Positions 1 to 7,397 of a DNA stretch of 7,966 nucleotides are shown here, in pieces. The stretch is from Rhodanobacter sp. (GTDB lineage Bacteria; Pseudomonadota; Gammaproteobacteria; Xanthomonadales; Rhodanobacteraceae): contig JAPHUU010000180.1 in the NCBI GenBank assembly GCA_026193555.1, positions 1 through 7,966 on the forward strand, written 5' to 3'. The notes under the pieces were generated by a model. It did not search any database and was not told the DNA's origin. It saw only the letters and a program-made list of their open reading frames with translations. Every line of letters starts with the position of its first letter. The first letter of the stretch is position 1. Both the position numbers and the translations under genes were made by a program.

Positions 1-1011
1 ACCGGTGCTGATGTCCTTGCGCTTCACCTTGCCATCGTGGGCCACAGACAGCACGTAGGCGCCGCCGGCATCGCGAAGGACAGCCTGCTGCGGCACCAGA
101 AACACCTTGTTGAGCTGGCCCAGGTTGGCCCTGATGGTCACGTACATGCCCGGCAGCAGATGGTGCCCCGGGTTGGGGACCTTCGCGCGCAGCTTGACCG
201 CGCCCGTGGCCGGATTGACCGTGCTGTCGGAGAAGTCCAGGACACCCGGCTCGGAATAGGTGCTGCCGTCGGGCAAGGTGAGCCGCACACTGGCCTTGCC
301 GTGATCGGCCAGGGTCACGTTGCCGGCGCGCTGGGCGCGACGCATCTGTTCCATCGCCGAAATGCTCAGGGTGAAGTTGACATACAGCGGGTCGATCTGG
401 TCGACCGAGGTGAGCAGGGTGGCTTCCCCCTGACCGACCAGGGCACCCTCGGTGACCTGCTGCTGGCCGGCACGTCCGGCGATCGGTGAGGTGACACTGG
501 CATAGCCAAGGTTGATGCGGGCCGACCGCACATTGGCGCGAGCCATCTGCAGGGCGGCGGCCGAAGTGCGTTCGGCGGCATCCGCATTGTCGACATCGGA
601 CTTCGACACGTAGCCCTTGGGAGCAAGTTCGTGGATGCGTCGGGCGGCGATCTGTGTGTTCACATAGGTCGCCTGGGCCTGGGCCTGCGAGGCAAGGCTG
701 GCGTCAAGCGCCGCCTTCAGCGGTGCCGGGTCGATGCGGAACAGCAACTGGCCTTTGCGGACATCGGTGCCCTCCTGGTACACGCGCTGCAGCAGGATCC
801 CCGCCACGCGGGCGCGCACGTCGGCGCTGCGATACGGCGACAAACGGCCAACCAGATCCTTGGTCAGTGGCACGTTCCGGGGCTGCGCCGTGATGACGCC
901 AACCTCGGGCACCGTCCTGGATGGTGCTTGATCCTTCCCGCGGCCGCCGCAGGCGGCCAGCATCAGCAGGCTCAGGCACAACGCGGACGTGCGGGGAAAG
1001 CGGAACTTCAT
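1..1011 (-). CDS. RND efflux periplasmic adaptor (membrane fusion protein), partial
   Basis: This is the adaptor subunit of a tripartite RND drug or solute efflux pump, of the AcrA/MexA type, which links an inner-membrane pump to an outer-membrane channel. The gene runs off the left edge, so 337 N-terminal residues are visible. Residues 1-21 form a lipoprotein signal peptide with a positively charged start, a hydrophobic stretch and the lipobox LAAC, making Cys21 the predicted lipidated residue. A lipoyl-like half-motif follows at about 65-95 (VRARVAGIL, then EGTDVRKGQLLFRIDP), then an Ala/Gln-rich alpha-hairpin at about 100-170. The typical VTSPIAGRAG segment is at 173-182, where the second lipoyl half begins, followed by beta-barrel sequence such as LLPGMYVTIRANLGQ. 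The ATG is preceded by GGAG (1020-1017) with a 5-nt gap, which supports this start. The pump and channel genes are expected beyond the left edge on the same strand. Substrate cannot be predicted. No regulator gene is adjacent within the window. Confidence 0.93.
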   Translation of the reverse strand, partial: MKFRFPRTSALCLSLLMLAACGGRGKDQAPSRTVPEVGVITAQPRNVPLTKDLVGRLSPYRSADVRARVAGILLQRVYQEGTDVRKGQLLFRIDPAPLKAALDASLASQAQAQATYVNTQIAARRIHELAPKGYVSKSDVDNADAAERTSAAALQMARANVRSARINLGYASVTSPIAGRAGQQQVTEGALVGQGEATLLTSVDQIDPLYVNFTLSISAMEQMRRAQRAGNVTLADHGKASVRLTLPDGSTYSEPGVLDFSDSTVNPATGAVKLRAKVPNPGHHLLPGMYVTIRANLGQLNKVFLVPQQAVLRDAGGAYVLSVAHDGKVKRKDISTG

Positions 1012-1163
1012 GAGTGCTCCAGGACAACTTTGATGGGGAGAATCGGCAACTGCGCCAAGGCGGCGCCACAAATCAGTTCAATATCTATCGCATTGCGCCG
1101 ATGGTGTCCCGTGTCATCAGTTTGGCTGTGGAGCCGGGTGGCGGTAAGCACGCACAAGACCCG

Positions 1164-1185
1164 GTGGCAACAATACCGTTGCCAC
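1164..1185. promoter_or_regulatory. Perfect 8-bp inverted repeat, candidate operator
   Basis: GTGGCAAC and GTTGCCAC are perfect reverse complements separated by the six bases AATACC. The 22-bp palindrome lies about 150 bp upstream of the efflux adaptor start and about 20 bp downstream, in the minus sense, of a possible -10 box. Its size and symmetry fit a dimeric repressor site of the TetR class, which commonly controls RND pumps, but no regulator is encoded here to match it. It could also be a small RNA hairpin in the efflux leader. The symmetry is seen directly; the function is inferred. Confidence 0.4.
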
Positions 1186-1202
1186 GCCATCGGCAGCGGC
1201 GG

Positions 1203-1208
1203 ACTATA
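1203..1208 (-). promoter_or_regulatory. Possible -10 box for the efflux adaptor gene
   Basis: Read on the minus strand this is TATAGT, a five-of-six match to the sigma70 -10 hexamer in otherwise GC-rich DNA. The best upstream partner is TGCGAA at 1230-1225 with a 16-bp spacer, which is a poor -35. If used, it would give an adaptor leader of roughly 185 nt with the inverted repeat at 1164-1185 just downstream of the start point. The weak -35 keeps this tentative. Confidence 0.22.
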
Positions 1209-1473
1209 CCGTGCAGTTTACTTTTTCGCAGCATCCGATTCGCGGGTCGACAAGGCCTTCCCTGTCATTGGAGGCACCGTATCGTTGCCGGCGGATGGGC
1301 AGGTGTTTCGCCGCTGAGGTTCCATGGTGCTTTTCAACTGCCGTTCGCCGACGAGCTGCCCACTACCTGCGGATTGACGGGGTCTGTGGTTCCGCGCCGA
1401 AGGTTCCTCATGGCCCGACCGATCGCGTGCCGCGTGGCGTATTGACCACCGCTGTCGTGACAATTTTCTGAAT

Positions 1474-1491
1474 CCATGCGCGCGAGCATGG
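1474..1491. repeat. Short inverted repeat upstream of glutamate dehydrogenase
   Basis: CCATGC and GCATGG are perfect reverse complements flanking a six-base GCGCGA loop. The left arm contains the ATG of an in-frame upstream start alternative for the dehydrogenase (1476), so as RNA this hairpin would bury that codon. Six-base arms can arise by chance. Confidence 0.35.
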
Positions 1492-1504
1492 TGCCATTGG
1501 CAGT

Positions 1505-1577
1505 GAGGCGGTGGATTCGCCTTGTTGTGGAGCGTATCCTTCCGAGGCTTTTTACCTCCTGTTTTTTCCGCCTCCAC
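1505..1577 (+). promoter_or_regulatory. Leader with mutually exclusive pairings, candidate RNA control element
   Basis: The segment CCGCCTCCAC at 1568-1577 lies 15 nt before the dehydrogenase start. Part of it (1568-1574) is a perfect complement of GAGGCGG at 1505-1511, and part (1572-1577) of GTGGAG at 1527-1532; the two pairings share bases and cannot coexist. The first strand can instead fold locally, AGGCG (1506-1510) with CGCCT (1518-1522) around a 7-nt loop. Between them a small hairpin, GAGG (1544-1547) with CCTC (1555-1558), is followed three bases later by six Ts (1562-1567), resembling a weak intrinsic terminator. This resembles an attenuator, but every stem is only 4-7 bp and no leader peptide or known riboswitch core is recognised. 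Confidence 0.25.
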
Positions 1578-1587
1578 AGACCAGTAG

Positions 1588-1596
1588 ATGCCATGA
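1588..1596 (+). other. Two-codon mini-ORF overlapping the dehydrogenase start
   Basis: ATG-CCA-TGA begins five bases before the chosen dehydrogenase ATG, and its stop overlaps that ATG in the sequence ATGA. No Shine-Dalgarno sequence precedes either ATG. The same arrangement occurs before the 5'-nucleotidase at 7552-7560. Whether ribosomes use it is unknown; it may be coincidence. Confidence 0.25.
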
Positions 1597-4500
1597 ATGC
1601 GATCCATGCAGCGAACGATCTTCCCTTGCAGTCGGATGTGCTTGAAGAGTTGAAGAAAGGCGGTTTGACATCGGAACGCATGAGTGAAGCGCAAGTCTTT
1701 TGCCGTGCCTTCTTCGCTCGTGTCGCCGCCAGCGATGCGAATCTGCATAGCCCTCCGCAATGGGCGGCGCTGATCAGCAGTCTGCTGGATTTCATGACGC
1801 AGCGTCAGATTGGCCGTGCCACGGTGCGCCTGCTGAACCCGCAGGACGCGCATACCGGTCGCAGCCAGCTGCAGGTGGTCACTGACGACATGCCGTTCCT
1901 GGTCGATACCGTGAACATGATCGTCGCGGCCGAGCACCAGGTCCATGCGGTGATCCATCCGGTATTGACGGTTTCACGCGACGCTTCCGGCAAGCTGCTG
2001 CAGCTCGGCACCGAGGGGGGCGTGGCGGAATCGATCATGCATTTCGAGATTGACAGGATTGCTGACGCGGCCGAGCTGGCGCAGCTGAAAGCAAAGGTGG
2101 AGGCTGCGCTGGACGACGTGCGCATGGCAGTCCGGGACTGGCGGGCCATGCGCGATCAGGCATTGGCGATTGCCGCCGATCTGTCGCAGCGCAAATTGCC
2201 GCTGGATGAAGCGTCGGTCCGCGAGGCTGCGGAGTTTCTGCGCTGGGTGACCGAGGAGAATTTCACGTTCCTCGGGTACCGCGAATATCAGATATCCGAA
2301 GCTGATGGCCAGCGGATGCTGATGGCGGTCGAATCCTCGGGGCTTGGCATCCTGCACAAGAGCGAACGCTCGGTTGCACCGAGGATGTTGCGGTCGCTGG
2401 CGGCCAGTGATTTGCCGCAATCGGGTGCCACCGATGCGATCATCCTGACCAAGACCAACGCGCGATCCCATGTGCATCGCCCCGGCAACATGGATTACAT
2501 CGGCGTGCTGAGGTTCGATGCCAGTGGCAAGCCGGTGGGAGAGCAGCGTTTTCTCGGCCTGTTCACCTCCAATGGCTACATGGCTCGCCCGTTCGAGGTG
2601 CCCCTGGTCAGGCACAAGATCGAAGCGATCCTGTCGCGTTCGGGCCTGAAGCGCGACTCGCATTCCGGCAAGTCGCTGGCGAACATCCTGGAGTCCCTGC
2701 CGCGCGACGAGCTGTTCCAGAGCAGCGAGGACGAGTTGTTCACCACCGCGTCCGGCATCCTGGAGCTGCGTGCCCGGCCGCGCAGCCGCTTGTTCATGCG
2801 CGGAGATCGCTACGGTCGCTTCTTCAGCTGCCTGGTCTTTGTCCCTCGTGAGCGTTTCAACACCACGGTACGCGAGCGCATCGAGCACCTGCTCAGCGGC
2901 GCGCTGGGTGGGGAGCACCTGGATTCGGCAGTTCTGATGGGCGATGACGTGCTGGCGCGGCTGTACGTGGTGGTCCGTCCGAAGATCGGTGAGCGACCGG
3001 TGTTTGACATCGCCAGACTCGAGCAGGGCGTGGTGGATATCGCGCGCAACTGGCATGACCATGTGCGTGACGCTCTGATACTCGCAAGGGGTGGCCAGGA
3101 CGGTGTGGTGCTGGCCAATCGCTATGGCAAGCTGCTGCCCGCTGGCTACGTCGATGAGGTGTCGCCGGACGTGGCCGCCGAGGATGTCTACCAGTTGTCC
3201 CTGCTGCAGGGCGGCGACGCGGTGCGGATGTCGTTCTATCACCCGCCGCAGCAGCCGAGCCAGCTGCGTTTCAAGATCTATCGCAGCGGCAGCGACATCG
3301 CCTTGTCCGAGGTGTTGCCGCAGCTGGAAAACCTCGGTCTGCGCGTGCTGAGCGAGCATGTCTACGATGTCCGCACCGAAGGCGCGCCGTTGTTCATCCA
3401 GGATTTCGAAGTACAGCCGGTGGGCGAGCTGACCTTCAGCGTGCAGCAGGTCGGCTCGCTGTTCGAGGATGCGTTCGAGCATATCTGGCGCGGCAATGCC
3501 GAGAACGACGGATTCAACCGACTGGTGCTGGGCGCCAAGCTCAGCTGGCGCCAGATCGCCGTGCTGCGCGGCTACTGCAAGTACATGCTGCAGGCGGGGG
3601 TGTCGTTCTCGCAGAACTACATGGAGGACGCGCTCAACCACTATCCGGCCATCGCCGGCCTGCTGGTGGAGCTGTTCCTGGCGAAGTTCGATCCGCGTCG
3701 CGAGAGCCTCGTGGCAGACGAATTGAAAGCGGCGGCGGCGACCCTTGTCGCCGAAATGCAGGTGCTGATTCCGGCTCCGGTGCAGGCTGCACAGCCGACG
3801 TTGATCGACAACCTGGAAACCGCGCTGGCACTGCCCCGCGCCGAGCAGATCCGCACGGTGGAAGAGAGCATCGGCGTGTTGCTGGAGAATGTCTCCAGCC
3901 TCGACGAGGATCGCATCCTGCGCGGTTTCAAGGCAGTGATCCACGCCACCTTGCGCACCAGCTTCTTCCAGCAGTGGGACGGTGCCCATCGGGGCTACAT
4001 CAGCTTCAAGTTCGATTCGCATCGGGTGCCCGAGTTGCCCAAACCGGTGCCCTACCGCGAGATTTTCGTCAGTGCGCCACGGGTGGAGGGCATTCATCTG
4101 CGCTTCGGTGCGGTGGCGCGCGGCGGCCTGCGCTGGTCGGATCGTCGCGAGGACTTCCGTACCGAGGTGCTGGGGCTGGTCAAGGCGCAGATGGTCAAGA
4201 ACACGGTCATCGTGCCGGTCGGCTCCAAGGGGGGGTTCTTCGTCAAGCACCCGCCGGTCGGCGGCGACCGCGATGCACAGTTGGCCGAGGGCATTGCCTG
4301 CTACCGGCTGTTCATCAATGGCCTGCTCGACATCACCGACAACCTGGTCGAAGGCAAGGTGGTGCCGCCGCACGATGTGGTGCGGCATGACCAGGACGAT
4401 CCGTACCTCGTGGTGGCGGCGGACAAGGGCACTGCCACGTTCTCGGACATTGCCAACGGCATTTCCATCGAGCACGGCTACTGGCTCGGCGACGCCTTCG

Positions 4501-6524
4501 CATCGGGCGGCTCCAACGGCTACGACCACAAGGGCATGGGCATTACGGCCAAGGGGGCATGGGAGTCGGTGAAGCGGCACTTCCGTTCGCTGGGACGCGA
4601 TATCCAGTCGCAGGATTCCACCTGCGTCGGCATCGGCGACATGTCCGGCGACGTGTTCGGCAACGGCATGCTGCTGTCGCGGCATATCCGCCTGCTGGCC
4701 GCGTTCGACCACCGCCATATCTTCCTCGACCCCGCACCCGATGCGGAACGCTCGATGGTCGAGCGCGAACGCATGTTCAAGCTGCCGCGGTCTAGCTGGG
4801 ACGATTACGACAGGTCGCTGATCTCCGCCGGCGGCGGCATCTGGCCGCGCAGCGCCAAGTCGATTCCGGTCTCGCCGGAAGTGCGCGCGGCACTCGGCAT
4901 CAAGAGTGAGGTGACCCAGTTGCCGCCGAGCGAATTGCTCAGCGCGATCCTCAGGGCGCCGGTTGATCTGCTGTGGAACGGCGGTATCGGTACCTACGTG
5001 AAGGCGACGAGCGAAACCCACGCCGAAGTCGGTGATCGCGCCAACAATACCCTGCGCGTCAACGGCGCCGAGCTGCGCTGCAAGGTGGTGGGTGAGGGCG
5101 GCAACCTTGGCATGACCCAGAAGGGTCGCATCGAGGCGGCCCACCACGGTGTGCTGCTGAATACCGATTTCATCGACAACTCCGCCGGCGTGGACACCTC
5201 CGACCACGAGGTGAACATCAAGATCCTGCTCAATGACGCCGTCATGCGTGGCGAGCTGACCGATGAGGCGCGCAACGCGCAGTTGGCGGTGATGACCGAT
5301 GAGGTCGGTCAGTTGGTGTTGTGGGACAACTACCGGCAGAACCAGGCGATCACCCTGATGGAGCACCAGTCGATCAAGCGACTGGGCTCGATGGCGCATT
5401 TCATCCGCACGCTGGAGAGCGAGGGTCTGCTCGACCGCCAGGTGGAGAACCTGCCCAGCGATGCCGAGCTGACCGAGCGCAAGACACGCAGCCAGGGCCT
5501 CACCCGCCCGGAGCTTTCAGTGCTGCTGTCCTACGACAAGATCAAGCTGTTCCAGCAGTTGCTCGACTCCGATGTGCCGGAGGATCCGTATCTGTCCAAG
5601 GAACTGATGCGCTACTTCCCCGAGCCGTTGCACGTGAAATACGCCGAGCACATGCAGCGACATCGGCTGAAGCGCGAGATCATCGCCACTGCAGTGACGA
5701 ATTCGACCATCAACCGCATGGGCGCCACCTTCATGATGCGGATGCAGGAGGACACCGGGCAGGGTCCGGCCGCGATCGCCAAGGCGTACACCGCGGCACG
5801 CGAGATTCTGGATGCGCGCCAGCTGTGGGCGCAGATCGAGGCACTGGACAGCAAGGTGGCCGAGGATACCCAGTTCGACGCGATCCTTCAGATCTGGAAC
5901 TTGCTGCGCGACTTCACCCGCTGGCTTCTCAACCGTCCCGGAGGCACGCTGGACATCGCTGCCAATGTGGGACGTTATAATTCCCATGTAACCGAGTTGC
6001 GCAAAGCCTTGCCGGCTGCGCTCACGGACACCGGTCGCGGCGATTTCGAGAGCAGCCAGGAGAAGTGGGTCGGCCTCGGTTTTCCCGAGGAGCTGGCGTT
6101 GCCGCTGGCACGGCTGTCGGAATTGCGCGCAGGGCTGGACATGGTCGAGGTGGCCCTGCAGAGCGGCGAGCCGATCGCGAAAGTCGCGACGGTGTTCTAC
6201 GAGCTGGGTCAGGTGCTGGACCTGGAGTGGCTGCGCAGCCAGATCGAATCCCTGCCGGTCGAAGGGCAGTGGCATGCGCAGGCCCGCGGTTCGCTGCTGG
6301 ACGAGCTGAACCACCAGCATCGAGCCTTGGCGCAGCAGGTGCTCACGCTGACGGGCAGCCGGACGGATGTTTCGCCGGTGCAGGCCTGGCTGCAGCGCGA
6401 CGATGCCACGCTCCGGTATACCCGCAGCACGCTGGCCGAAATCCTGACCCAGAGCGCCGATTACCCGATCGCCTCGGTGGCGGTGCGTCGCCTGGCGCAA
6501 TTGGCGCAGGTTCCGGTGAGCTGA
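1593..6524 (+). CDS. gdhB: NAD-specific glutamate dehydrogenase, large (180-kDa) class
   Basis: The enzyme oxidatively deaminates L-glutamate to 2-oxoglutarate and ammonium with NAD+ (EC 1.4.1.2), a cytoplasmic catabolic step feeding the TCA cycle. The 1643-residue protein matches the family length of about 1600 (Pseudomonas GdhB, mycobacterial GDH180). The regulatory N-terminal half with ACT-like domains is marked by DDMPFLVDTV (98-107), ENFTFLGYREY (222-232), FFSCLVFVPRERF (410-422) and a third ACT-like stretch near 555-600. The catalytic core has GGLRWSDRREDF (844-855), QMVKN (866-870) and VGSKGG (876-881); Lys879 aligns with the classic catalytic lysine and Lys869 with a glutamate-binding lysine. 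The Rossmann NAD site is GIGDMSGDVFGNG (1013-1025), then VGEGGNLGMTQKGR (1166-1179). The helical C-terminus includes TRPELSVLLSY (1304-1314). No frameshift is seen. The frame stays open to an ATG at 1476, but those 39 extra residues are Arg-rich and unlike the family; 1593 lacks a Shine-Dalgarno sequence, so the start is moderately certain. The symbol follows Pseudomonas usage. Confidence 0.96.
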   Translation: MNAIHAANDLPLQSDVLEELKKGGLTSERMSEAQVFCRAFFARVAASDANLHSPPQWAALISSLLDFMTQRQIGRATVRLLNPQDAHTGRSQLQVVTDDMPFLVDTVNMIVAAEHQVHAVIHPVLTVSRDASGKLLQLGTEGGVAESIMHFEIDRIADAAELAQLKAKVEAALDDVRMAVRDWRAMRDQALAIAADLSQRKLPLDEASVREAAEFLRWVTEENFTFLGYREYQISEADGQRMLMAVESSGLGILHKSERSVAPRMLRSLAASDLPQSGATDAIILTKTNARSHVHRPGNMDYIGVLRFDASGKPVGEQRFLGLFTSNGYMARPFEVPLVRHKIEAILSRSGLKRDSHSGKSLANILESLPRDELFQSSEDELFTTASGILELRARPRSRLFMRGDRYGRFFSCLVFVPRERFNTTVRERIEHLLSGALGGEHLDSAVLMGDDVLARLYVVVRPKIGERPVFDIARLEQGVVDIARNWHDHVRDALILARGGQDGVVLANRYGKLLPAGYVDEVSPDVAAEDVYQLSLLQGGDAVRMSFYHPPQQPSQLRFKIYRSGSDIALSEVLPQLENLGLRVLSEHVYDVRTEGAPLFIQDFEVQPVGELTFSVQQVGSLFEDAFEHIWRGNAENDGFNRLVLGAKLSWRQIAVLRGYCKYMLQAGVSFSQNYMEDALNHYPAIAGLLVELFLAKFDPRRESLVADELKAAAATLVAEMQVLIPAPVQAAQPTLIDNLETALALPRAEQIRTVEESIGVLLENVSSLDEDRILRGFKAVIHATLRTSFFQQWDGAHRGYISFKFDSHRVPELPKPVPYREIFVSAPRVEGIHLRFGAVARGGLRWSDRREDFRTEVLGLVKAQMVKNTVIVPVGSKGGFFVKHPPVGGDRDAQLAEGIACYRLFINGLLDITDNLVEGKVVPPHDVVRHDQDDPYLVVAADKGTATFSDIANGISIEHGYWLGDAFASGGSNGYDHKGMGITAKGAWESVKRHFRSLGRDIQSQDSTCVGIGDMSGDVFGNGMLLSRHIRLLAAFDHRHIFLDPAPDAERSMVERERMFKLPRSSWDDYDRSLISAGGGIWPRSAKSIPVSPEVRAALGIKSEVTQLPPSELLSAILRAPVDLLWNGGIGTYVKATSETHAEVGDRANNTLRVNGAELRCKVVGEGGNLGMTQKGRIEAAHHGVLLNTDFIDNSAGVDTSDHEVNIKILLNDAVMRGELTDEARNAQLAVMTDEVGQLVLWDNYRQNQAITLMEHQSIKRLGSMAHFIRTLESEGLLDRQVENLPSDAELTERKTRSQGLTRPELSVLLSYDKIKLFQQLLDSDVPEDPYLSKELMRYFPEPLHVKYAEHMQRHRLKREIIATAVTNSTINRMGATFMMRMQEDTGQGPAAIAKAYTAAREILDARQLWAQIEALDSKVAEDTQFDAILQIWNLLRDFTRWLLNRPGGTLDIAANVGRYNSHVTELRKALPAALTDTGRGDFESSQEKWVGLGFPEELALPLARLSELRAGLDMVEVALQSGEPIAKVATVFYELGQVLDLEWLRSQIESLPVEGQWHAQARGSLLDELNHQHRALAQQVLTLTGSRTDVSPVQAWLQRDDATLRYTRSTLAEILTQSADYPIASVAVRRLAQLAQVPVS

Positions 6525-6555
6525 CTCGAGCCGGGCGAGTCCGGCGGGCACCTGG

Positions 6556-6593
6556 ATGAAGGCGCAGGAGCAGTGATGGTCTTGCGCCTTCAT
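6556..6593 (+). terminator. Strong hairpin after glutamate dehydrogenase, likely terminator or 3' end
   Basis: ATGAAGGCGCA (6556-6566) and TGCGCCTTCAT (6583-6593) are perfect 11-bp complements. The stem continues inward through a G-U, a G-C and an A-U pair to close a 10-nt loop (6570-6579). It starts 31 nt after the dehydrogenase stop and ends 41 nt before the nadK start. There is no run of Ts after the stem on either strand, so a classical Rho-independent terminator is not fully supported. It may protect the 3' end, work with Rho, or attenuate read-through into nadK. Confidence 0.55.
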
Positions 6594-6634
6594 GCTGTGT
6601 AATCTCGGCTGATCTCATCGACAGGTCGTCACGC

Positions 6635-7396
6635 ATGCGCTTTGCTTTCGTCGCCAGCCAGACCGCCGTTGCACAGCAGGCATGGCGCAGACTGGTTGAT
6701 CGTTACGGAGACGTACCGCCGGAGCAGGCCGACCTGATCGTGGCGCTGGGCGGCGACGGGTTCATGCTGCGCACCCTGCATGCCCATCGCGCGCTGGAAG
6801 TGCCGGTGTACGGCATGAAGCTGGGCCAGGTCGGCTTCCTGATGAACAAGCATCGGCTCGATGAACTGTCCGAGCGGATCGGACGCGCCCACGTGGCCTC
6901 GCTGTTCCCGCTGCAGATGCGGGTGACCGATGCGGCAGGTGTCGAGCACTCGGCGCTGGCCTTCAACGAGGTGTCGCTGTTGCGCCAGAGCAACCAGGCG
7001 GCGCATCTGGAGGTGCAACTCAATGACACCGTGAAGCTGTCCAGTCTGGTCTGCGACGGCATCATGGTCGCCACCCCGGCCGGCTCCACCGCCTACAACC
7101 TCTCGGCGCACGGCCCGATTCTGCCGCTGGACGCCAATGTGCTGGCGCTCACGCCGATCAGCCCGTTCCGCCCGCGGCGCTGGCGTGGGGCGATCCTGCC
7201 GCATCGCACCGAAGTGACCCTGCGGGTGCTAAATCCGGCCAAGCGTCCGGTCAGTGCCACCGCGGACTTTCACGAAGTGCGCGACGTGCGCACGGTGGCG
7301 ATCCGGCAGTCGGGCGACCAGGGCGTGCGGCTGCTGTTTGATCCGGAGCACAATCTCGAACAGCGCATCCTCGACGAGCAGTTCGCTGCGGAGTAG
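6635..7396 (+). CDS. nadK: NAD kinase
   Basis: NAD kinase phosphorylates NAD+ at the 2'-hydroxyl of its adenosine ribose, using ATP, to make NADP+ (EC 2.7.1.23); it is the cytoplasmic source of the NADP(H) pool. The 253-residue protein is at the short end for the family. The nucleotide-binding GGDG motif is at 39-42 with Asp41 the key residue, followed by [13 protein letters not shown] (59-71). The conserved Asn-Glu pair is in NEVSLL (111-116). The glycine-rich family signature spans 141-161 ([14 protein letters not shown], then NLSAHGP), and the C-terminus has [10 protein letters not shown]. Cys140 sits where the E. coli-type enzyme has Gly, and the [12 protein letters not shown] form resembles alphaproteobacterial and Xanthomonas enzymes. 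A weak AGG lies nine bases before the ATG. A hairpin separates it from the upstream dehydrogenase, so co-transcription is uncertain. TAATCT at 6600-6605 could be a poor -10 of its own. Confidence 0.96.
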   Translation: MRFAFVASQTAVAQQAWRRLVDRYGDVPPEQADLIVALGGDGFMLRTLHAHRALEVPVYGMKLGQVGFLMNKHRLDELSERIGRAHVASLFPLQMRVTDAAGVEHSALAFNEVSLLRQSNQAAHLEVQLNDTVKLSSLVCDGIMVATPAGSTAYNLSAHGPILPLDANVLALTPISPFRPRRWRGAILPHRTEVTLRVLNPAKRPVSATADFHEVRDVRTVAIRQSGDQGVRLLFDPEHNLEQRILDEQFAAE

Positions 7397-7397
7397 C

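Larger units (their letters stand above)
1012..1592. other. Divergent intergenic region, no convincing gene
   Basis: These 581 nt separate the divergently transcribed efflux adaptor and glutamate dehydrogenase genes. Open frames exist on both strands, but their translations are low in complexity, rich in Arg/Cys/His and match no family I recognise, and several run into the flanking genes. No TetR, MarR or LysR regulator of the kind often found beside RND operons is visible. The region holds an inverted repeat at 1164-1185, a possible minus-strand -10 at 1203-1208, a short hairpin at 1474-1491 and a pyrimidine-rich leader at 1505-1577. A TTGACC hexamer at 1442-1447 resembles a plus-strand -35 box, but I find no good -10 at the right distance. 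Confidence 0.7.

Noticed and set aside
631..1317. A 228-codon plus-strand frame crossing the start of the efflux adaptor
   Set aside because: It overlaps the clearly recognisable adaptor on the other strand and its product is low-complexity with no family match.
1497..1514. TTGGCA as part of a sigma54 promoter, attractive for a nitrogen-metabolism gene
   Set aside because: The -12 element (TTGC-like) is absent at the required spacing; the following bases are GC-rich purines.
1544..1560. AGGAGGT on the minus strand, a near-perfect Shine-Dalgarno sequence
   Set aside because: No start codon follows at a suitable distance on that strand; it is the complement of the pyrimidine-rich dehydrogenase leader.
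1218..1958. A 246-codon minus-strand frame spanning the intergenic region and the dehydrogenase N-terminus
   Set aside because: About half is antisense to the conserved dehydrogenase. The part in the intergenic region has no recognisable motif, so it is not a missing efflux regulator.
1974..5399. A 1141-codon open frame on the minus strand inside the glutamate dehydrogenase gene
   Set aside because: It lies wholly antisense to a highly conserved gene, its translation is rich in His, Gln and Arg with no recognisable domain, and long antisense frames are expected in GC-rich coding DNA where stop codons are rare in that phase.
5517..6593. A 358-codon minus-strand open frame covering the dehydrogenase C-terminal part
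   Set aside because: Same antisense composition effect as the larger frame; no family similarity and no ribosome-binding site evidence.
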